Shown here piece after piece: positions 46,240 to 55,394 of a stretch of DNA of 64,000 nucleotides. How positions within the stretch are numbered: the stretch's first letter is position 1; each line of letters starts with the position of its first letter. Below the pieces are notes generated by a model that saw nothing but the letters and a program-made list of their open reading frames with translations, had not been told where the DNA came from and made no database searches. The translations under genes and the position numbers were made by a program. The DNA is taken from contig NZ_NKFP01000001.1 of NCBI RefSeq assembly GCF_002215035.1, positions 617,501-681,500 of the forward strand, in the 5' to 3' direction. Source of the DNA: Leptolyngbya ohadii IS1. GTDB lineage: Bacteria > Cyanobacteriota > Cyanobacteriia > Elainellales > Elainellaceae.

Positions 46240-47640
46240 ATGGCACGTAAATTTTTTGTTGTCGTATTTGCTTCTACCCGGCGTGCTCTGCTTAATCTGA
46301 GTAATTATCACCTGGATTTATTTCAGGCAACGGCGCAAACTGCACAAAACCAGGAATTTACGATTGAAGGACTTCTCTCCCTCGAAGAAGTTGAGCGGCT
46401 AGTTAACGATGGTTATCGAGTGTTAATTCAGGAAGAAGCTTCTAAGCGAGCACGCGCTACTCAGGAAGTTACGAGTTTCCAGGAGTGGATGCAGGCAATG
46501 GGAGAGCCAACTGGGGAGGATGCTACCCTCAGAACTCTTGAAATCAGCGCTGCTCCCCCCAATGGTTATTTAAGGACAGAAGGAATCGAGGCAACCCTGC
46601 AAAGGCTAGCGATCGCTTATCCCTCAATTTGTCAGGTGATCCAGCTGCCAGAAAAGACATGGGAACAACGGACGAGCCGTGCAATTAGGATTGGTCAAAA
46701 TTCTGGACGTGAACGCTCTGGTATTCTGTTATTGGGCGGTGTTCATGCTAGGGAATTAGTCAATCCCGATTTGCTAATCTCCTTTGCCTTGAAACTGTGC
46801 CAGGCTTATCAAGCAGGAACAGGGCTAACATTTGGCAATAAGTCCTATGATGCCACTACGATTCAGCAGATTGTTAACCAGGTGGATCTGTTTATCTTCC
46901 CATTAGTTAATCCCGACGGGCGTGCCTTTGTTCAGTCTGCTACAGGCGATCCAATGTGGCGCAAAAACCGCAATCCTAATCGCGGTCAATCCTGTAAAGG
47001 GGTTGATCTCAATCGTAACTTTGATTTCCTCTGGTCAAGCGGAATTGGCACAAGTTCAAGTTCCTGTAGCGAAATTTACAGAGGAAGAAAAGCTTTCTCC
47101 GAACCGGAAACACGAAACGTCCGCTACTTGTTGGATACCTACAAGAACATCACCACAATGCTCGATATCCATTCCTATTCAAAGCTAGTGATGTATCCCT
47201 GGGGCGATGATGAAGATCAAACTACAAATGCAACAATGAACTTTCATAACCCAGCTTACAATGGGTTACGAGGTACTTTGGGAGATACTGCCTACAAGGA
47301 GTATTTAACCCGTGAAGACCTGAACTGGTTCACTACGACGTGTAACCGCGTCAGAGATGGAATTAGATCTGTCAGAGGAACTGTTTACACTGTTCAACAA
47401 AGTATCGGACTCTATCCCACTACAGCGACTTCGGATGATTACGCTTACAGTCGATGTTTCGTAGATCACAGTAAGCGCAGGGTGCTTGCCTGTGCAATCG
47501 AGACTGGCTCAGAATTTCAACCTCCCTATGCTGAAGCCCTGAATATTATTGCTGAAGTTTCTGCGGGGTTAATTGAGTTCTGTGCGGCATCAATGACTCT
47601 TACGGAATCTGCACAGGAGGTTGCTCTAATTTCAACGTAA
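46240..47640 (+). CDS. M14 zinc carboxypeptidase
   Basis: The 466-residue protein has the M14 motifs: GGVHARELV with zinc ligands His169 and Glu172, GVDLNRNFDFLW (substrate binding), DIHSYSKLVMYPWG with the third ligand His311, and AIETGSEFQP with the likely catalytic Glu421. The N-terminal 115 residues look like a propeptide rather than a signal peptide (MARKFFVVVFASTRRALLNL). AGGAGG precedes the ATG. It removes C-terminal residues from peptides and could finish the products of the neighbouring endopeptidases. Confidence 0.9.
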   Translation: MARKFFVVVFASTRRALLNLSNYHLDLFQATAQTAQNQEFTIEGLLSLEEVERLVNDGYRVLIQEEASKRARATQEVTSFQEWMQAMGEPTGEDATLRTLEISAAPPNGYLRTEGIEATLQRLAIAYPSICQVIQLPEKTWEQRTSRAIRIGQNSGRERSGILLLGGVHARELVNPDLLISFALKLCQAYQAGTGLTFGNKSYDATTIQQIVNQVDLFIFPLVNPDGRAFVQSATGDPMWRKNRNPNRGQSCKGVDLNRNFDFLWSSGIGTSSSSCSEIYRGRKAFSEPETRNVRYLLDTYKNITTMLDIHSYSKLVMYPWGDDEDQTTNATMNFHNPAYNGLRGTLGDTAYKEYLTREDLNWFTTTCNRVRDGIRSVRGTVYTVQQSIGLYPTTATSDDYAYSRCFVDHSKRRVLACAIETGSEFQPPYAEALNIIAEVSAGLIEFCAASMTLTESAQEVALIST

Positions 47641-47707
47641 TCTCTATTCAACGGCTGTTTCATTCAATCATTTCTACTGCAAAAAATATGTACGAGGAAA
47701 GCTGGAA

Positions 47708-48637
47708 ATGAAAGGCACATCCGTCAAGAATCTTAAACTCAAAAAAGTGATCGACGGTGACACGATTAAAGTTCTCCTCAATAATGAAGAGGAATCTATT
47801 CGGTTTACCTGCCTGGATACGGAAGAAAGCCAGCATGGAGGCGATAAACCTGTCACCAAGGCGGGGATATTGGCATCGAAATGGGCAAAGCAGTATTTTG
47901 GGGTAAATGATCAAGGATTTCCTAACGGTGATATACGGGTTGATCTCGAATTTGATACGAATGATCCCGTTCAGGTTTGCCTGGATAAGCATCGGGATAA
48001 CTATGGGCGATTGCTCTGTTATGTTTATAAAGCTGGAGAATCGGAAAACTCCAACGTCCGTATTGTGCAGGAAGGCTGGAGTCCCTATTTTGTTAAATAT
48101 GGGCGATCGCGCCTCTATCACCGCCAGTTTGTTGAAGCGGAGGTGGCAGCCCAAGCCCAAGGCATCGCCATTTGGAATCCAAAAACGAACGCAGGCGATA
48201 ATCGCAGAGACTATACCACGCTAATTCCCTGGTGGCATCTGCGCGACAGCGTGATTCAAGATTATCGACATTTAGGCATTCAAGCCGGAGTACTGTCGGT
48301 ACGTTTGGATTACAACCATCTTGTGAAAGCAGCTCAGGCAGGCAACGAAGTTACGGTATTCTGCGATCTGCAATCCGGGATCAATCAATGGACTGGCAAC
48401 GGTGCCCTGATTTATGCGGGATCAAAATTTCAGAAGTTTAATCTGTGGATTCCCGACAAGGATTCCGCCTCCGCTCAAACGATCCTGCGACTGATTGAAA
48501 CTCGCTACGCCAATTTGGGACGAGGGTATGTGTATGTCTCTGGAGCTGCCAGCCTCTATCCTCCTAATGCGGAGGGCAAGCCTCAAATTGTGCTCAGAGA
48601 ATTCAAGCAAATCGCTGACTTTCCGCCAGGAGAATAG
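47708..48637 (+). CDS. Staphylococcal-nuclease-like protein with an extra C-terminal domain
   Basis: The 309 residues start with an SNase/thermonuclease fold (about 5-160): KVIDGDTIKVLL, an Arg in IRFTCLDTEES, the second catalytic-type Arg in DNYGRLLCYVY, and IVQEGWSPYFVKYG. The C-terminal part (about 185-305) is beta-rich (VLSVRLDYNHLVKAA, NGALIYAGSKFQKFNLWI), perhaps an OB fold. No signal peptide, unlike most secreted thermonucleases. It ends the hydrolase island. Confidence 0.82.
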   Translation: MKGTSVKNLKLKKVIDGDTIKVLLNNEEESIRFTCLDTEESQHGGDKPVTKAGILASKWAKQYFGVNDQGFPNGDIRVDLEFDTNDPVQVCLDKHRDNYGRLLCYVYKAGESENSNVRIVQEGWSPYFVKYGRSRLYHRQFVEAEVAAQAQGIAIWNPKTNAGDNRRDYTTLIPWWHLRDSVIQDYRHLGIQAGVLSVRLDYNHLVKAAQAGNEVTVFCDLQSGINQWTGNGALIYAGSKFQKFNLWIPDKDSASAQTILRLIETRYANLGRGYVYVSGAASLYPPNAEGKPQIVLREFKQIADFPPGE

Positions 48638-49255
48638 GAAGTAGGTGTACCCTGCTTTTATGTTCGTTATATCCCTTATTGCGGCGACCCAAAACGAAAC
48701 GGTGGTCGCCAATTGTATTGAGGCACAACCACAATAATTGAGATGTAACCGTAGGAAAATAACCTCAGCCGCACTGGCTGACACCATCGATGTATTCAGC
48801 GTAGCTGACCTGATCTTCTTATTCTTCACCGTTGCTTTACAATCCATCTTTAACGAAAAGATAAGTAGGTCGTTAACTGGCTTTGATACGTAATAATTTT
48901 TCTATACCGTTTGCAACATTATATTTTTTTGATGAAGCTTCGCTGATTTCCGCTAACCTCACAGTTTCCTTACAATTGATCCTGAAAATATATTATTAGC
49001 AGTTGAAGAATTCCTCTTGTTTGAGCGAGTGCAAGGGCTACGCCTCTATCGGGAAGCTTCGACTTCATACTTTTTTACGTAGGTAATACAGACACCTACT
49101 TATGCAGTTGCTGTAGAGAATATTCTGCTGCAACAGGTTAATTTACATTGTTTCGGCTTGCTTTCAATCAGGGTTTAAGTCGAGTTACTACTTTTCCGAA
49201 ATTACGGTGTCTCAGAAAAAACAAATTATTCCATGCTCTAACAAGCTTTTTTATC
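48638..49255. other. Non-coding stretch of about 600 bases
   Basis: I find no credible gene; a minus-strand frame here is a shadow of the nuclease gene extended into the gap. The region is A+T-rich towards 48900-49000 and probably includes the promoter for the HTH protein. No repeat or RNA signal is clear. Confidence 0.4.
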
Positions 49256-49843
49256 ATGATGAGTAGAAAAATGTTGCGTCAATACGGAGAATATCCTCTT
49301 TGCAGCGAGTACAGTGCTGAGCAAAGCAAATTTCTCACTCCATTTCAGCGAAGGCTATTGCTGCAAGATCTCCAGTCCGAATCAAGACCAGAGTACCGTC
49401 GCCGGATTGAAATTATTTTGCTGGCAGACGTGGGTAAATCCCAGTCGCGGATTTGTGCCATGCTGGGCTGCTCTCAGGAAACAGCACGATATTGGATTGC
49501 GATTACTCAAGCAGGTCAACCGCACCTGTGGAATCAGGCTCCGGTTGGACGACCTAAAACCGTCAATGATCAGTATCTCGATCGCCTTAGGGAACTTGCA
49601 AGCCATAGTCCTCGCGATTATGGATATCCATTTCAAAATTGGACAGCCCACTGGCTAAGTAAACATCTAGCCAAAGAATTAGGCATTGAGATTAGCGATC
49701 GGCATGTTAATCGATTGCTCAAAAATATGGGATTGTCCAGCCAGCATCATCGCACCATTTCTCAAACTGCCGATGACTCAAAAAATCCCCGAATTGTAAT
49801 CGAAAATTTGCAGTCAGGTTCATCGCTCGAACAGCATAGCTAG
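49256..49843 (+). CDS. Stand-alone helix-turn-helix protein (IS630-type HTH, no DDE domain)
   Basis: The roughly 195-residue protein (ATG 49256 or 49271; a TTG at 49148 would add an unlikely leader) has two tandem HTH units: RRRIEIILLADVGKSQSRIC with MLGCSQETARYWI, then a winged part with NWTAHWLSKHLAKELGIEIS and DRHVNRLLKNMG. That matches the DNA-binding part of IS630/Tc1-type transposases, but the catalytic domain is absent. Cyanobacteria keep such proteins as regulators. It could be a domesticated transposase fragment controlling nearby genes. Confidence 0.75.
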   Translation: MMSRKMLRQYGEYPLCSEYSAEQSKFLTPFQRRLLLQDLQSESRPEYRRRIEIILLADVGKSQSRICAMLGCSQETARYWIAITQAGQPHLWNQAPVGRPKTVNDQYLDRLRELASHSPRDYGYPFQNWTAHWLSKHLAKELGIEISDRHVNRLLKNMGLSSQHHRTISQTADDSKNPRIVIENLQSGSSLEQHS

Positions 49844-49962
49844 CATCTGCTTTAGTTTTTCCGCTTGAGTCGGTAGGAAAAACGGTCACGTAAATTGCGC
49901 AAGGCAGATGGGGTTTGGTAATTTTATGTTTTGGTGAATTTTAAAGAGAAAGGGCAATTCCC

Positions 49963-51600
49963 CTATTTCTGGATTTCTTGAGCTAATTGACGCCGTGCTG
50001 TGTCGATCGCTGCCGGGCTTTTTGTCCAGTTGTACCAATCGCTTCCTACTGAACGGCTAATCTCCAGTGCCCGCTCTGTTCGCCCCAACCGTTTGAGGAT
50101 CTGGACATACTCATAATCTTCAATGCCTTCTCGAATCCACTTGAGCCGCATCGAAGGGACAATGCCTGCCACGCCCACCTGCTGCCCTGGATACACCAGC
50201 ATCCCGTCTCCAGGATAAGGGCGATTGTTATCATGCCTGTCAAAGAAGGTGTGGATATCGTTCCACGGGTCACTTGTCCAGCTATCCACTCGCCAGTAGA
50301 GTAGCCCCGTCAAGCCCAAACTCTGGCTGATGAACCCCGGCTGAATACGAAAGTTAATCGGTGCAAAGTCAATCTGCCACTTGGGCGAGTAGTTGTCCTG
50401 CACCAGCGAATTGTATGACCACACCTGATCCCCCTTGCGCTGCACTTCCCGAATTCGATCGCCTGACTGCTCATACATCTTGGGCAGCACGACCCAGACA
50501 TCGACAGCAGAACGTCCTGTGCCAGAGCCATCGTCATAGAGTTCCGGCACGGGAGCCATCGTGACGAGGTTGGACAGTCCGGCTTGATGAATAGCACGCC
50601 CCCACTGCTTCAGAGGCTCGTACAGAGTGGGACATCCCCCAATTTCATCTGCTGAGTAGACATATTTGAACAAATCGGGCTGGTGCTGTGCCGCTTCCGC
50701 TTGCAGGGCAGCGACGGTAGGAGCAGGGGACATCTGGCAGTTGTCTTGCTGTGCCCCACTCCAGAAGCCGCGCATTCCTACGGACTGCATTCCCCACTGG
50801 TCGATGAGCGGTCGCTCCAGAGCGAGGTCAGTCTTACCGTTGAACAGAGGATTGAGCTTGTGCTTGAGCAGTTCGGTCGCAGACTGGAGGGTCTGGTCAC
50901 CGTGGAACAGGAACACGGAGTTGAGTGAGGCTTTGAGGGGCAGGGTAAAGTTCCAGACATTGAGGTTAATCTTGCCGCTGCGGCTCCCCTGATTGCTGGT
51001 GACGGTGTAGGTGCCCTGGTACTGTCCTGCGGGAGTATTGCGAGGGACAAAGACATCGACCCACACAGGCTGATTCTTGCCCGCCTCCACGCGAAAAGGG
51101 GCTGCATCCAGACTGGCACCGACCAAGTTCTGTCCGGTCAGCGGATCGACAAAGGGAATGAGGGCATCGGCATACCATCCTTGTCCCAGAGGACGGTTAG
51201 CTCCACCCAGGTCAGGACTGGGGTGATCCACAAGCACATACTGTTCTCGATACAGCGTAATATTTGCACGAGGAATAGTCTGATTATTTGGACCCGTCAA
51301 ATCTGAAATAGCAACATTGACATTGGTTAAGTCACTCGAACCTGCCCGAATCCCAATTTGAAACGGTTCATATTCGCCCTGTGCAGCGGAGAGTGAAATG
51401 TCAGTTGAACTGCCTGGCGGGTCTGTCATTCCCATGCGCTCCATCCCGGAAGTTGTCCAGATGCCCGGTATGGGCAGGGATGAATCGCTGATTAATGGAT
51501 TAACGCCAGCTAATGTCACCATAAGACCAAAGGAAGCGATCGCAAAAATTCCAAATAAGTAGGGCTTGATTTGTTTGCGAACCATAGAGCTGCGAAGCAT
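49963..51600 (-). CDS. DUF4091 glycoside-hydrolase-like secreted protein
   Basis: The 545 residues begin with a signal/anchor (KPYLFGIFAIASFGLMVTLA, about 12-31), followed by a beta-sandwich region (about 50-215) and a TIM-barrel-like domain (about 230-520) containing FKYVYSADEIGGCPTLYEPL (acidic residues where GH123-type enzymes have theirs) and the DUF4091 C-terminal motif MRLKWIREGIEDYEYVQILK. It is probably exported and trims or modifies the polysaccharide made by the operon. It is the last gene of the operon. Confidence 0.82.
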   Translation of the reverse strand: MLRSSMVRKQIKPYLFGIFAIASFGLMVTLAGVNPLISDSSLPIPGIWTTSGMERMGMTDPPGSSTDISLSAAQGEYEPFQIGIRAGSSDLTNVNVAISDLTGPNNQTIPRANITLYREQYVLVDHPSPDLGGANRPLGQGWYADALIPFVDPLTGQNLVGASLDAAPFRVEAGKNQPVWVDVFVPRNTPAGQYQGTYTVTSNQGSRSGKINLNVWNFTLPLKASLNSVFLFHGDQTLQSATELLKHKLNPLFNGKTDLALERPLIDQWGMQSVGMRGFWSGAQQDNCQMSPAPTVAALQAEAAQHQPDLFKYVYSADEIGGCPTLYEPLKQWGRAIHQAGLSNLVTMAPVPELYDDGSGTGRSAVDVWVVLPKMYEQSGDRIREVQRKGDQVWSYNSLVQDNYSPKWQIDFAPINFRIQPGFISQSLGLTGLLYWRVDSWTSDPWNDIHTFFDRHDNNRPYPGDGMLVYPGQQVGVAGIVPSMRLKWIREGIEDYEYVQILKRLGRTERALEISRSVGSDWYNWTKSPAAIDTARRQLAQEIQK

Positions 51601-51645
51601 ACGGCGACTCCTGAGCAGACGAATGCCCCCACCAAAATCCTTGCT

Positions 51646-52869
51646 TCAAGACACAATAGGATAGCGATCGGGGTGGCGATTAGGATTTGTTTTGGATTGA
51701 TCAATTGCCTTCTGATAAGCCATTTCTAATCGATTAAGCGATTGCTGCCAGGAAAACTGCTGCTCAACTAGCTGCCGAGCATGAATACTTATTTGCCGAT
51801 GCAAAACCGGATCTTGGAGCAATCGAATCACTGCCTGAGCAAATGTTTCGGTATCATCTGCCACAAAAAGATGTTTGCCGGGCTGAACGGGTAAACTGCC
51901 CATGCCATAGCAGGTTGCTACAACAGGAGTACCCGTTGCCATTGCTTCCAAAACTTTATTCTGAATACCAGAGCCAGACTGCATTGGGGCGATCGCTACA
52001 GCCGCCCGTTTCAAATAGTCATGTACATCAGGCACAAAACCCGTCAGAATGATCCCTGGCTGGGAAAACTGCTGCCGGAGCGCCAGCGGCAAATTGGGAC
52101 CAACAATTGTCAATTGCACGTCAGGAATTACATCCCGGATCAGGGGCAGTACTCGATCAATAAAATATTGCACTGCATTAATATTGGGAAAATATCGCAT
52201 ATTGCCCGCAAAAATGATGCTATTGGACTGGCGGGGAATTGAGACAAAAGAAAAGCGATCTAAATCAACGCCGTTTGACACAACATCCAAATTGGGGAAG
52301 TCTCCGATCGCTGCTCGATCGATTTCAGCACAGACAGTTAACTGGTCAAAATTGTGGATTAGCCTTTGCTCATAGGCTTGCATCCGCTTGGCTTCCGCTG
52401 TAAAGAACCAGGCAGCGATTCCTCGTTCCTGCTTTGCCCTACGAGCCATGTTGAGGGATAGGGCGTCAATAAAATCGAGCAGTTTGGGTAAAGTCCGGTG
52501 TTTCTGGAGAAAAGGCGCCATGCGGGCAAGCTGCACATGGACAATATCAAATTCTTGTTCAGCCAGAATTTGATCAACGCGCTGCTGAATTCGATCGTCT
52601 AAACAGTAAGTCACCTGCCAGGGCAGGGAACGAAAGGGTGCTTGTATTAGATTCAGGATACGGGACCGACTTGAGGCGGGAATTAGCTCAACCGACTTGC
52701 AGAAAGACTGTACCAGCGATAAACCCGCATACTCCATTGCCGTTTCGATCGGGGAAACCAGCGTGATCTGATGATGGGCTGCCAGCAAACGCAGAAAATG
52801 ATAGGCGCGGAGGCGATCGCCCTGAATGGGGGGATAGGGAAACCGAGAGCTGAGAAAAAGGATTTTCAT
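51646..52869 (-). CDS. Glycosyltransferase family 4 (TIGR03087-like sugar transferase)
   Basis: The 407-residue GT-B protein begins KILFLSSRFPYPPIQGDRLR, the signature of the sugar transferases found in exosortase/PEP-CTERM polysaccharide loci. Donor-binding C-terminal features: IIFAGNMRYFPNINAVQYFI, VAIAPMQSGSGIQNKVLEAM (E-x7-E type) and ATCYGMGSLPV. It is cytosolic or membrane-peripheral and adds one sugar to the lipid-linked repeat unit. Confidence 0.88.
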   Translation of the reverse strand: MKILFLSSRFPYPPIQGDRLRAYHFLRLLAAHHQITLVSPIETAMEYAGLSLVQSFCKSVELIPASSRSRILNLIQAPFRSLPWQVTYCLDDRIQQRVDQILAEQEFDIVHVQLARMAPFLQKHRTLPKLLDFIDALSLNMARRAKQERGIAAWFFTAEAKRMQAYEQRLIHNFDQLTVCAEIDRAAIGDFPNLDVVSNGVDLDRFSFVSIPRQSNSIIFAGNMRYFPNINAVQYFIDRVLPLIRDVIPDVQLTIVGPNLPLALRQQFSQPGIILTGFVPDVHDYLKRAAVAIAPMQSGSGIQNKVLEAMATGTPVVATCYGMGSLPVQPGKHLFVADDTETFAQAVIRLLQDPVLHRQISIHARQLVEQQFSWQQSLNRLEMAYQKAIDQSKTNPNRHPDRYPIVS

Positions 52870-52905
52870 AGTTAAATTTTCATAAGTTAAGGATTTTGGA
52901 TTGGA

Positions 52906-54126
52906 CTAAGTTTGTGTCTGTTTTTTAGTCAATGCTTGCTGCCAGTTTTGCTGCATTTTTTGAATAATTTGATCGAGATCGAAGTGATCTTGCAAGCGTT
53001 GGTAAGCCTTTTCGGTCATCTCAATCCGCTGCTCTGGGTCAGAGAAAACCTGATGAATTCGTTTGGCTGCACCCTCTAAATCCCCTGACTGCACAATGTA
53101 GCCCTCTACTCGATCGTGAATTAGCTCTTCAATGCCGGGCGTATGGCTCACCACGCACAAACAGCGACAGCCGATCGCTTCTTTAACCACATTGGAGAGT
53201 CGCTCCGCTTGATAAAATGACATAAACAAAAAGACTTCGGCGATCGCCATTGCCTGAAAGATTTCGTCGTGGGAGACAAATCCACGAAAATCTACCGCAT
53301 GACGAATATTGAGAGTGCAGGCAAGATGCTCTAAATTTTCTCTTTCCGGACCGTCGCCTAGTACAACCAGAGAAGCATCAGACCAGACCTCTAAAACCTG
53401 CTTGAATACCTCTAGCACCTGGTCAAATCCCTTTTCGGGAATGAGTCTACCCGCAGTTACAATCCGTCGCCCGATTTTCCTTTCTGCTGATGGAATTCTG
53501 CTCAAATCGATGCCGTGGTAAGACAGCGCAATATTGTCTTTAGCAATTCCAAATTTTTCGATCGCCGGAATATTGGCAGCGGTGATGGTTTGCACAACAT
53601 CCGCTTGGCGAGCCACAGAGCCTGTATAGGAATCCTTGCTGTTAAATTCTGGATAGTAAACGTCGTGCGCCACGAACGATATTGATACCGCAATTTGAGG
53701 CAGTCTGGCTTGTATTAGATAACCGACCAGCGAGGGAAAATGAGACCAGTACAGATAAATAATCTCTGGAGGGTCTTGAAGCGCCAGATCGAATATCTGT
53801 AGGCTGCGCGGTACAAGAATCAGGCTCTTGAAAAGATTAGCTGGTCTTTTCCAGCTGTGCCTTAGAATCCAGGCAATAAAATTCAGCAAAAGGCGCGGAT
53901 ATTGTAGAGCGACCCGCAATCCATCCAGCGTGTTCTTAATCGAGTTGTGGGTAATCCAAATATCTGAAACGCCTCGCTCTGCAACAAGCTGGGTAAAGTG
54001 CGGATGCTCAGGACGAAGCCCGTGAACTACAACTTCTATCCCCGCCCGCCTTAAAGCAGAAACATCGTTGCAGGCAAAGGTTTCGGAGGGATAGGGAAAC
54101 GCCATTGTGATAATCCAGACTTTCAT
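52906..54126 (-). CDS. Glycosyltransferase family 4
   Basis: The 406-residue GT-B enzyme: N-terminal acceptor domain (VWIITMAFPYPSETFACNDV), C-terminal donor domain with IVTAGRLIPEKGFDQVLEVF, LVVLGDGPERENLEHLA and SFYQAERLSNVVKEAIGCRC. Its ATG overlaps the polymerase-like gene's stop by 4 bases. The acceptor sugar cannot be told from sequence. Confidence 0.88.
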   Translation of the reverse strand: MKVWIITMAFPYPSETFACNDVSALRRAGIEVVVHGLRPEHPHFTQLVAERGVSDIWITHNSIKNTLDGLRVALQYPRLLLNFIAWILRHSWKRPANLFKSLILVPRSLQIFDLALQDPPEIIYLYWSHFPSLVGYLIQARLPQIAVSISFVAHDVYYPEFNSKDSYTGSVARQADVVQTITAANIPAIEKFGIAKDNIALSYHGIDLSRIPSAERKIGRRIVTAGRLIPEKGFDQVLEVFKQVLEVWSDASLVVLGDGPERENLEHLACTLNIRHAVDFRGFVSHDEIFQAMAIAEVFLFMSFYQAERLSNVVKEAIGCRCLCVVSHTPGIEELIHDRVEGYIVQSGDLEGAAKRIHQVFSDPEQRIEMTEKAYQRLQDHFDLDQIIQKMQQNWQQALTKKQTQT

Positions 54127-55394
54127 GGGTTGCCCCTCCCATTCCGGATTTGAAGGGCAGGATCAAAATGAGCTTGGTGGGTCGCACTCATTGCTGCCAT
54201 AAGCGCAAATCCGATTAAATACGATCGCAAATCTAAAACAGTGTGGCTGAATAAACTGCTGATTAAAATCACCAGAATAAATACGGCTGCGATCTTCCGC
54301 GTCTCACCTGTCGCCCAACGAGTAGAAGCATAAATAATCAGCGGCAGAATCAGAAAACCGACTATTCCATATTCTGCTGCATGGAGGAGAAACATATTGT
54401 GGGTCGATACAGTAAATCCCGTAATGCTATAGTCCGAGGTTGAACCAATGCCATAGCCAAAAATGGGGCGTTCTAAAAACATCTGCCATGCTTTTTCCAG
54501 AATGCCCTTTCGCTCCAGCGCTGAAGGATCAAACAATGTGTTGCCGCTGATAATGTCGCTGCCCCGCTCAAACATCTGTTCATTCACCAAACTCAGAGTT
54601 GTAAAGCGATCGCCCTCTCCCGAAAATACCAGCACCAGTACCAGAGTGCTAACGCCTAAAATCCAGAGTCCGGCTTGCCTATAGGGCAGAATACGGGTTA
54701 GACACAGCAGCAGCACGGCTGCAACCCACGCCAACATGCCTCCGCGCGAAAGCGTGATCATTACGCCCAGCCCGACCATGAGTATCCAGGGAATGCGAAT
54801 TTTTTTGGGAAATATCCCCACCGTCAACACCATTCCCAGCGACAGCGCATAGGCACAGTCATTTGGGTCCATATATAGACCTGAAACCCGATTATCAACC
54901 AGACCCAGGAAAGCAAATGGATCTAGCAGCTGGTAGCAATTATTGAGAACACCCAGCATCGTCGCCCCAACCAGCGCAAATCTAGCCCACTGCTGAACTT
55001 GTGAGTCTGCCAATAGACAGGCTGTTACAAGCAAGAAAACAGCGGAGAAGCATCGATCGATCAGGGCACGCAGGGCAGGCGTAGAGGCAGGAAACCAAGC
55101 GTAGGAAATTACAGCCAGGAGAATATAGCCTGCACACCAGTAAAGAATTCCTGCCGAAGGAAATTTTAGCTTTCCCAACAGAAACAGGGGAACTGTCAGT
55201 GCGAAATAGGGCAGCATCCACCCGACAGGACTGACGATAATTTGCTGAACAGCGATATAGGAATCCAGAAATGTAAAAAAGAAAAATATAACGCCAACGG
55301 CTAGAAGCCCCTGGTAATAAAGTAGTTCTTTGCCTTGCTGCTGGGACGTGATCATGGCTATAACCGATCGGGAACTGGAGTATTTAATAGTCAA
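54123..55394 (-). CDS. O-antigen ligase/polymerase-like membrane protein (Wzy/WaaL family)
   Basis: The 423 residues contain about eleven hydrophobic segments and the Wzy_C-type periplasmic loop before PIFGYGIGSTSDYSITGF and TVSTHNMFLLHAAEYGIVGF, with the conserved Gly and His typical of the family. It is predicted to polymerise or transfer lipid-linked repeat units in the periplasm. It overlaps both neighbours (11 bases upstream, 4 downstream). Confidence 0.85.
   Translation of the reverse strand: MTIKYSSSRSVIAMITSQQQGKELLYYQGLLAVGVIFFFFTFLDSYIAVQQIIVSPVGWMLPYFALTVPLFLLGKLKFPSAGILYWCAGYILLAVISYAWFPASTPALRALIDRCFSAVFLLVTACLLADSQVQQWARFALVGATMLGVLNNCYQLLDPFAFLGLVDNRVSGLYMDPNDCAYALSLGMVLTVGIFPKKIRIPWILMVGLGVMITLSRGGMLAWVAAVLLLCLTRILPYRQAGLWILGVSTLVLVLVFSGEGDRFTTLSLVNEQMFERGSDIISGNTLFDPSALERKGILEKAWQMFLERPIFGYGIGSTSDYSITGFTVSTHNMFLLHAAEYGIVGFLILPLIIYASTRWATGETRKIAAVFILVILISSLFSHTVLDLRSYLIGFALMAAMSATHQAHFDPALQIRNGRGNP

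Noticed and set aside
48422..48847. 141-residue minus-strand frame
   Set aside because: Mostly antisense to the nuclease gene, no recognisable domain.
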